A stretch of DNA of 64,000 nucleotides from Helicobacter sp. 10-6591. GTDB lineage: Bacteria; Campylobacterota; Campylobacteria; Campylobacterales; Helicobacteraceae. The notes under the pieces were generated by a model that ran no database searches, was not told the origin of the DNA, and saw nothing but the letters and a program-made list of their open reading frames with translations. The stretch spans positions 1 through 64,000 of the forward strand of contig NZ_NHYK01000002.1 of the NCBI RefSeq assembly GCF_003288805.1, in the 5' to 3' direction. This document shows, in pieces, positions 58,152-64,000 of the stretch. Both the position numbers and the translations under genes were made by a program. Position 1 is the first letter of the stretch. Every line of letters starts with the position of its first letter.

Positions 58152-59051
58152 ATGCTAGATTCTCTTATCACTCATATACACTCAAGCGCTAATTTTTTGA
58201 GCCTTGAAATCACGCCAAGTCTTTCTGCTAGCTTAGATTCTAAACTGCTGTATAGCCTCAAGTCTTTCCAGAAAGTAACCTGCTTTGTCTGCACAGATTC
58301 TCCACTGGCAAGATTGAAGCCCTCATCAATCTTAAGCTCCTTCAAACTCCAAAATGCACTGCAAAAACCTGTAATCTGTACCTTATCTATGCGCGATAGA
58401 AATTCCATAGCACTTTGTGGCGACATTTTGGCTGCGAATGAATTGGGAGTGCGAGCGTTTTTGAGCCTTACAGGTGATCCCATAAATCTGGGGGATTGTA
58501 AAGAATCTAAGGGTGTGTTTGAGGATAATTCGCTCAAACTCGCACAAATTATCACAAGTCTCAACGAAGGCTATGCGTTTAATGGAAAAGAGCTAGCAAG
58601 CAAAGTGCAGAAAATCTATAACTTCCATACGCTCAACTCTTATGCTAATAATATGGATACTCTTGTTAATAAAATGTCCAAAAAACTGGCTTCAAGTGAA
58701 TGTGAGGGATTTTTCACACAGCCAGTGTATGAGAGAAAAAGTGCAGAATTCCTACTACATAATCTTCAAAAACTCAACGCAAAATACAATCGCAATGTAG
58801 AGCTTATACTGGGGTATTATCCGATTTTAAGTTTCAAGGCAGCCTTGTTCTTACGAGACAAGCTTCCTGGGGTCTTTGTGCCAGAGGATTTTATAACACG
58901 CCTAGAATCTGCTGCAGAGATAGGCAAAGAAGAGGAGGAGAAAGTAGGTTTTGAGCTAAGCTCTAAGCTACTTTTGGAATTACAAACTCTTAGCAATAAA
59001 TTCCACTTTATGAATCCAGACAAATTCAAGCTTTTTGAACATTTCTTTTAG
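58152..59051 (+). CDS. metF: 5,10-methylenetetrahydrofolate reductase
   Basis: MetF makes the 5-methyl-THF used by MetE. The 299-residue FAD enzyme has TCTLSMRDRNSIA (folate/FAD), LSLTGDP, NFHTLNSY and EGFFTQPVY motifs in the usual order. It lies after metE, as in Campylobacter. The following pabB gene starts eight bases past the stop. Confidence 0.92.
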   Translation: MLDSLITHIHSSANFLSLEITPSLSASLDSKLLYSLKSFQKVTCFVCTDSPLARLKPSSILSSFKLQNALQKPVICTLSMRDRNSIALCGDILAANELGVRAFLSLTGDPINLGDCKESKGVFEDNSLKLAQIITSLNEGYAFNGKELASKVQKIYNFHTLNSYANNMDTLVNKMSKKLASSECEGFFTQPVYERKSAEFLLHNLQKLNAKYNRNVELILGYYPILSFKAALFLRDKLPGVFVPEDFITRLESAAEIGKEEEEKVGFELSSKLLLELQTLSNKFHFMNPDKFKLFEHFF

Positions 59052-59058
59052 GTCCTGT

Positions 59059-60957
59059 ATGTGGATTTTTGGCAAATATGCCTACTACAAGCCAACTTCA
59101 CGCATAGTGGCATACCAAAAAAATGGATTACAAGAAGCATTTAGCAAAATACAATCTAGTGCGAAAAACTCTTATGTGCTTGGATTTGTGAGCTATGAAG
59201 CAGGGATTTTCTCTCAAGATTTTTTGCAACTTCAAGTTTCTTCAAAACTCTACGACACAACCACACAGCCATTGCTTGAATTTTGGTGCTTCAAAAAACG
59301 AAAAAAACTCCAGAAGATCCTGCACAAAAACACAAACCCAACTCTTGCTTTTAGTATCCATAAAAACCTAGACCAAGCCCGTTATAAGAAATATTTCAGA
59401 CGTATCAAAAAAGAATTGGCCTGTGGCAACACTTACCAAGTAAATTACACACAAGAACTAAAGCTTTCTAGCCACAATAGTGCTTTTGGTATTTTCACTT
59501 CCTTGCTACCAAAGCAAGATACTAGCTACAAGGCCTTTATTAGTACAGATTCCCAAGAGATTATCTGCTTTTCTCCTGAGCTATTTTTCAAACTCAAAAA
59601 TGACAAAATCACACTCCAGCCAATGAAAGGTACAATCGCTCGTGGTAAAACTAAAAAAGAGGATGAACACAGAAAAAAACTCCTCCGCACAGATTCTAAA
59701 AACAAGGCAGAAAATATCATGATAGTGGATTTATTGCGCAATGATATAAGCCAAATTGCTCGTAGTGGAACACTCAAAATAAAAAACTTGTTCAAAATCA
59801 AAACCCTGCCAAGCTTACATCAGATGGTCTCGACATTGCAGGCACGTCTTAAGAAAGACTCCCCAGGAAAAACTTGCAATCTTTTTGCAATATTTGATGC
59901 TCTTTTTCCTTGTGGCTCGATAACTGGCGCTCCGAAAAAATCAACCATGCACATCATTAAGGCACTAGAAAATCAAACTCGTGATGTCTATTGTGGAAGC
60001 ATAGGACTTGTGTATAAGAAAAAAGCGATTTTCAATGTCGCTATCAGAACATTACAACGACGCAAAGGTGAGCCTTGGCGGTATGGCGTAGGAGGTGCTA
60101 TAGTGTGGGATTCTAAATGCAGTGAGGAATTTGCGGAGTTGCAGCTCAAATCGCAATTTCTTTTTAGCCAAGATTTTAAGCTCTTTGAGACTATGCTACT
60201 ACGACGCACTGCTAAAGGGTTAGAAGCATTTTTGGGAGAGTATCACTTTTATCGAATTCTAAGAAGCGCATGTGAGCTCTATGGACTTGATGCAAATAGC
60301 AGACAGAATCCCGTGCTTTATGAACTGCTTAATTCCCAAAAACCCGCTCCTTCAGACAAACTCATTGTCCAAACACAAAACCTCGTGCAAGCCTTACTAA
60401 GAGATTCCATACCACTGCATCCTCTTGCTCTTACAGAGGCTTGGATGCCTTTGCCTATAAATTTTACAAACGCTGTAGAATCTGCCCTTAAAGATTTAGA
60501 TTTTACTAAGACACATAAGCCTTTTATTCTAAAGTTTTTGCTTGATAAAAATGGCACACTAGAGTTTGAAGCGCGTGAGAAAAAAGATTTTCCACACAAT
60601 TCACTCCCTGTTCAAGTGAGCTTGAGTAAGCACACACAAGATTGGCACAATGATTTCCTTTATCACAAAACCACGAATCGAGCACATTTTGTGGTACCTG
60701 ATTCTTGCGAGTTTGATGTGATTTACCAAAACCAAAGAGGTGAGTTTACTGAAGGAACGCGTTGTAATATCGCGATCTTGCAGGATTCCCAGCTACTCAC
60801 GCCCGCTTTAAGTAGTGGGCTTTTGTGTGGATGCATGCGCGAACTTCTGCTTTCTTGCGGCTGTATGACAGAAAAGATTCTTAAAACAACAGATTCTCAA
60901 AACGCAAGGATTTTTGCGCTCAATTCTGTATATGGGGTATTTGAAGTAAGGCTATGA
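59059..60957 (+). CDS. pabB: Fused aminodeoxychorismate synthase component I and aminodeoxychorismate lyase
   Basis: A 632-residue fusion. Residues about 80-385 are PabB (chorismate-binding): PMKGTIARGKT, NIMIVDLLRNDISQIA, LPSLHQMVSTL and GSITGAPKKSTM. Residues about 385-632 are PabC, a class IV aminotransferase-like lyase with YHFYRILRSACEL, a PLP Lys in YHKTTNR and EGTRCNIAIL. It forms 4-amino-4-deoxychorismate and then p-aminobenzoate for folate. The ATG at 59059 has only a weak AGG site. pabA overlaps its stop by four bases (ATGA). Confidence 0.9.
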   Translation: MWIFGKYAYYKPTSRIVAYQKNGLQEAFSKIQSSAKNSYVLGFVSYEAGIFSQDFLQLQVSSKLYDTTTQPLLEFWCFKKRKKLQKILHKNTNPTLAFSIHKNLDQARYKKYFRRIKKELACGNTYQVNYTQELKLSSHNSAFGIFTSLLPKQDTSYKAFISTDSQEIICFSPELFFKLKNDKITLQPMKGTIARGKTKKEDEHRKKLLRTDSKNKAENIMIVDLLRNDISQIARSGTLKIKNLFKIKTLPSLHQMVSTLQARLKKDSPGKTCNLFAIFDALFPCGSITGAPKKSTMHIIKALENQTRDVYCGSIGLVYKKKAIFNVAIRTLQRRKGEPWRYGVGGAIVWDSKCSEEFAELQLKSQFLFSQDFKLFETMLLRRTAKGLEAFLGEYHFYRILRSACELYGLDANSRQNPVLYELLNSQKPAPSDKLIVQTQNLVQALLRDSIPLHPLALTEAWMPLPINFTNAVESALKDLDFTKTHKPFILKFLLDKNGTLEFEAREKKDFPHNSLPVQVSLSKHTQDWHNDFLYHKTTNRAHFVVPDSCEFDVIYQNQRGEFTEGTRCNIAILQDSQLLTPALSSGLLCGCMRELLLSCGCMTEKILKTTDSQNARIFALNSVYGVFEVRL

Positions 60958-61535
60958 GTAGGCTGCTTATTATTGACAACTATGATTCTTTTACCTTCAA
61001 TCTGGTCTATTATTTTTGTGAGCTTGGAATCCAGCCTATGGTGGTGAAAAACGACTTTGCGCCTACACTTACAAAAAAGACAAGAGAGTTTATTGATAGC
61101 TTTGAGTATCTTGTTATCTCGCCTGGCTTTGGCTCGCCAAAAGATTCTGGAATTTGCATGGAAATCCTACGTGTCTTTGGTAGATACAAAAAGATACTTG
61201 GCGTGTGTCTAGGCATGCAATGCATTGCTCAAGCTTTTGGTGGAGAAATAGCACAGCTCCCCTCTCCTTTACATGCACAAACTGCACTTTGTAATTTTCT
61301 GCCAAATCCCCTGTGTAAAGGAATCTCTAGTCCCCTAAAAGTCGGGCTTTATCACTCGCTTTTTGTAAAATCACTTGGAGAATGCCAGCTACTAGGCTAC
61401 ATACAATTCCAAAACCTCCAAATCCCAATGATTCTCAAACACAAAGCACTTGCAATCTATGGCATACAATTCCACCCAGAATCATTACTCTCAAAGAAAG
61501 GCAAAAAACTCTTACAGAATTTTTTGCATATCTAA
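60954..61535 (+). CDS. pabA: Aminodeoxychorismate synthase component II (glutamine amidotransferase)
   Basis: PabA provides ammonia from glutamine to PabB. The 193-residue class I amidotransferase has the oxyanion GFGSP, nucleophile GVCLGMQ and the HPES triad motif, plus an N-terminal LIIDNYDSFTFNLV. It overlaps the pabB-pabC fusion by ATGA, so the two are coupled and interact. TrpG is the alternative, excluded by context. Confidence 0.9.
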   Translation: MSRLLIIDNYDSFTFNLVYYFCELGIQPMVVKNDFAPTLTKKTREFIDSFEYLVISPGFGSPKDSGICMEILRVFGRYKKILGVCLGMQCIAQAFGGEIAQLPSPLHAQTALCNFLPNPLCKGISSPLKVGLYHSLFVKSLGECQLLGYIQFQNLQIPMILKHKALAIYGIQFHPESLLSKKGKKLLQNFLHI

Positions 61536-61569
61536 AAGTTTGCTATAGGAAAGCCGCTAGAAACATTTA

Positions 61570-61575
61570 TATAAT
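61570..61575 (+). promoter_or_regulatory. Promoter -10 of the GT61 gene
   Basis: TATAAT in TTTATATAATACG, 36 bases ahead of the ATG at 61611; AAGGGGAG sits at the right distance. The gene therefore likely has its own start rather than relying on pabA. Confidence 0.5.
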
Positions 61576-61610
61576 ACGCGTTTTAGATACCTTGTACCCA
61601 AAGGGGAGTA

Positions 61611-62905
61611 ATGATCTTAAATTTTTTTGCTAAGAAAACTACGACTTTTACCCAAGCAACAATTGATGGCGAAATAAGAGAGGAGATTCTTATCCATCCA
61701 GAAGAAAATATGTTAGTTTGCGGAAATGGGGTTTTTACCTACAAAGATGCAAATACTCTCAAGCAACTGATAAAAAAACAATTAGGGGGGGGGGTAATAC
61801 AGAGGCTAGTAAGCATACAAAGATCCTAAAACCCTACTCTAACTTCCATCTGCAAGATATTTTTGGCAACTACCATCGATTCTTTCGTCCTTACACCTAC
61901 AAAGCCAAAGAACTTGTCGTGCGCCTTTTGCCAAATGCATATGCGAGCATGGAGCATGAGCTTGTTTTCACGCAAAGCAAGAAAGCTCTTCTTTCTTATA
62001 CAAGCAACCGCACACATATACTTACTGTGTCTAAGAATCCTAGTTTTAGGCAAAAACTCAAATTGATCGCCTCTCTTTGTAAAAATTGGCTTACGCTTTT
62101 TTATTGCAAAAAGATTGTATACGTCAGCGGTAATGTGGCCCTTCTTACTAGAGATGTGGGGGATTGCTATGGGCATTTTATCAGAGAGGTTATGGTAGGA
62201 GTAGAGCAAGTGCGTCGTAGCAATAAAAAGATTGATTTCTACATTCTGCCTCACAAAATGGAGTTCCAAAAACAAATGTTAGAACTTCTAAGAATCCAAA
62301 AATCCCAACTCATTATCGCCAACCCAAAGACACTTATCAAAGCACAAAATCTCATTATTCCAACACTTTTATGCGAATATGAACTTATAGAATATAGAGC
62401 CAATCTACACTACCGTACTCTTATACAAAGCGCAATCACACCCTATATTTACAGAAACTTACTCAATCTTCAGCCTTATAAGAATCCTACACGCAAGATT
62501 TTTCTTACGCGCCCAAAAGATTCCAATCGCAATATAGAAAATCTCGGTGAAGTAGAAGAAGTGTTTAGCGAGTTTGGCTTTGAGATTATCTTGCCAGATT
62601 CTCATAGCATCCAAGAGCAGATAAATATCTTAAGAGAATCTAAGATTGTCGCTAGTATGCATGGATCTGGGCTTGATAATGTGATTTTTGCAAATGATAA
62701 GATTGCTGTTTTAGAACTTTTTAGTGAGTTTTACCATGACAATAATCCCCAGCTAACAGCACTTTTAAAGCATTGTAAATATTTTTATCTCATAGGCAAG
62801 ACAAGTAATACTTTAATGCACCCACAAAAAGAGAGTGCCTATTTTGCGCCAAATGAATTAAGAAAGGCTTTGTGTATCATGAAAGAATATGTAGATTTTA
62901 GCTAG
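61611..62905 (+). CDS. GT61-family glycosyltransferase, frameshifted at a G10 tract (phase OFF)
   Basis: The ATG at 61611 with AAGGGGAG starts a 72-codon frame (MILNFFAKKTTTFTQATIDG... NTLKQLIKKQLGGG) that stops shortly after ten G. From right after the run another frame (NTEASKHTKILKPYSNF) is open to 62905 and encodes the body of a GT61 (DUF563) transferase: LLTRDVGDCYGHFIREVMVGVEQV and the C-terminal SMHGSGLDNVIFA. With 8 or 11 G the two parts join in one protein of 430 or 431 residues; ten G is OFF. GT61 enzymes act in capsule, LPS or glycoprotein synthesis. The promoter and site at the first ATG show the short frame is its real start. Confidence 0.87.
61785..61794 (+). repeat. G10 homopolymer, phase-variation tract in the GT61 gene
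   Basis: Ten G separate the two coding parts of the GT61 gene. In frame at 8 or 11 G; out of frame at 10. This is a second, independent switch beside that in rfbF. Confidence 0.9.
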
Positions 62906-63250
62906 GTCTTAAGAGCAAGAATCTGCCAAATCTAACATAAGTGCTACAAAGCTTTGTAGCGCTTATGTTGGGTAAAGAGATCTTGGCATCAGTATCTAGC
63001 ACTCCGCTTCCATCTTGCCTTTGTAAGATTCTAGGAAATACAGATTTATTGCAGATAAAACCATAACTCTGTGGCTTTCACTCCATGAAATGCAATAAAA
63101 GCAAGATGAGGCATTTGCTTAGTCAAGGCTATGCATACCATTTACCACTATGCCTCATATCGCTGCTGCCATTGATACTGCAAGATTGCACAATTTCCAA
63201 AACACAATCTTATATAGCTCTAAAAGTACTTTTGCGCTTTCTTGCAACAA
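62906..63250. other. Gene-free stretch between GT61 and symporter
   Basis: 345 bases with no convincing gene on either strand. It holds a near-perfect 36-base palindrome (62934-62969), a 12-base palindrome AAAAGTACTTTT (63222-63233), and a nine-base inverted repeat ATGAGGCAT/ATGCCTCAT (63106-63114, 63150-63158). Both genes converge on this stretch, so at least one transcription terminator is expected. I see nothing else. Confidence 0.7.
62934..62969. terminator. Near-perfect palindrome downstream of the GT61 gene
   Basis: AACATAAGTGCTACAAAG (62934-62951) pairs with CTTTGTAGCGCTTATGTT (62952-62969) with one G-T mismatch and no spacer. It lies 28 bases after the GT61 stop, between convergent genes. 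No T run follows, so a cruciform or protein-binding site is also possible. Confidence 0.45.
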
Positions 63251-64000
63251 TCAATGCTCTAGCGCAGATGAAGCGCCAATGCCTGTTTTGGCTCGAAAAT
63301 CAAAAGCCTCAAAGCCATCTCTATCAATCTCACCTCTTGCACTTTTATCCGTTACAGAGAAAAACCACAGTAAGAAAAATGTAAGCGGTATAGAAAATAT
63401 CGCAGGATGATCATAAGGGAATATCGCGCTTTCAAACCCAAAGGTCTTCACCCACATACTAGGACTAAGCATCACAAACCCAACCACAGCAATAAGCCCT
63501 AACATCCCACCTACAAATACGCCTCTAGTAGTAAGCCCTTTCCAATAAATGCAAAGCAGAATAATTGGGAAATTTACACTTCCAGCGATACCAAAGATTA
63601 GTCCAACCATGAAAGCGACATTTTGATTCTCAAACACAAAGCCTAGTGCAATAGAAAGCACGCCTAACACAACAGTAGCAATTTTGCTAGCTCTCATTTG
63701 GGATTTAGAATCTGCCTGTCCGTTTTTAAAAGTATGCGTATAGAGGTCATGCGCTATGGCTCCAGCCCCACTAATACATAGCCCAGAAACTACAGCAAGG
63801 ATGGTCGCAAACGCCACAGCAGAGATAAAGCCTAAGAGGATATTCCCGCCTAATATCTCTGAAAGCACGATAACAACCATATTGCTAGCACCCGTGAATG
63901 CACCATTTTCATCTACATAACGTGCATCGCCTAGCACAAAGGCAATGGCACCAAAGCCTAGCACAAACATCAATATAAAAAAGTAAGCAATAAAAGTCGT
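63251..64000 (-). CDS. actP: Sodium:solute (acetate-type) symporter, C-terminal part
   Basis: The visible 250 residues cover the last membrane helices of an SSS-family protein and continue off the right edge. TNMVVIVLSEILGG, LLGFISAVAFATILAVVSGLCISGAGAIAHDLYTH and GSVNFPIILLCIYWKGLTTRGVFVGGMLG match acetate permease ActP; the C-terminal SVTDKSARGEIDRDGFEAF is a cytoplasmic tail of this type. Substrate is thus probably acetate or another short carboxylate, but the N-terminal sodium site is outside the window. Reads toward the GT61 gene. Confidence 0.85.
   Translation of the reverse strand, partial: TTFIAYFFILMFVLGFGAIAFVLGDARYVDENGAFTGASNMVVIVLSEILGGNILLGFISAVAFATILAVVSGLCISGAGAIAHDLYTHTFKNGQADSKSQMRASKIATVVLGVLSIALGFVFENQNVAFMVGLIFGIAGSVNFPIILLCIYWKGLTTRGVFVGGMLGLIAVVGFVMLSPSMWVKTFGFESAIFPYDHPAIFSIPLTFFLLWFFSVTDKSARGEIDRDGFEAFDFRAKTGIGASSALEH

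Noticed and set aside
63085-63410. Two overlapping plus-strand frames of 86-99 codons upstream of and over the symporter end
   Set aside because: They overlap the symporter coding strand, have no ribosome-binding site, and their peptides look like antisense of membrane helices.

Overview
The window is AT-rich bacterial DNA with tightly packed genes. Gene content and order point to a Helicobacter, most likely an enterohepatic one. The evidence is synteny with H. pylori recalled from memory: tgt, a TrkA-like protein, aroB, an MscS channel, mtaB, an FtsH-like protein and a small hypothetical in one block; csd3, a Nudix gene and pgbA; glmU beside fliP; flgM, flgN and flgK. Other supporting genes are hugZ, pycB, a Helicobacter-type GT10 fucosyltransferase and a pabB-pabC fusion. 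The purE, DUF3972-like, glyQ order also matches Campylobacter. I cannot name the species. I see no rRNA, tRNA, IS element, prophage or CRISPR array.

Layout. 1-6.9 kb, mostly minus: start of rplY, rplI, a YgjP-like metalloprotein (plus), purE/DUF3972/glyQ, biotin-dependent pycB, and rplU-rpmA-obgE. 7.1-14.3 kb, plus: an RND efflux pair, a GT2 glycosyltransferase and a phospholipase D-type lipoprotein. 14.3-17.1 kb, minus: an accessory surface-sugar block of rfbF (split by a G11 tract), a radical SAM/SPASM enzyme and an HlpA-like transferase. 17.3-19.8 kb: fabI-rimO and the small end of the FtsH-like block. 19.8-27 kb, minus: FtsH-like pseudoprotease, mtaB, MscS, aroB, TrkA-like; then tgt (plus). 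28.4-31.5 kb: two tandem outer-membrane proteins. 31.5-34.6 kb, minus: glmU-thiS-tetraheme cytochrome and hugZ, whose long leader carries several regulatory signals. 34.6-36.8 kb: fliP and trmA. 36.8-51.4 kb, mainly minus: a von Willebrand factor A operon, ileS, flhB, pgbA-like, Nudix and csd3, a second M23 peptidase (plus), flgK-flgN-flgM, a 57-residue membrane protein and thrC. 51.4-55.6 kb: fucosyltransferase, membrane transferase-like protein, leaderless pseudopilin-like protein and a GT4-like transferase. 55.7-61.5 kb: metE, metF, pabB-pabC, pabA. 61.6-64 kb: a GT61 transferase split by a G10 tract, then the end of an acetate-type symporter.

How they work together. Housekeeping genes (translation, folate and one-carbon metabolism, cell wall, flagellum) are interleaved with at least six genes for cell-surface sugars. 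Two of these, rfbF and the GT61 gene, are frameshifted exactly at long G runs, and both are OFF in this sequence. That implies independent phase variation of the surface glycans. Csd3, the second M23 protein and the flagellar genes relate to cell shape and motility.

The most notable observations are the two G-tract switches, the radical SAM enzyme tied to one of them, an FtsH homologue that has lost its protease motif, and the hugZ leader. That leader combines a Fur-like box, a G-quadruplex-prone run and a hairpin whose arm can also pair with the ribosome-binding site. A hexamer, GATTCT/AGAATC, is also strikingly frequent.
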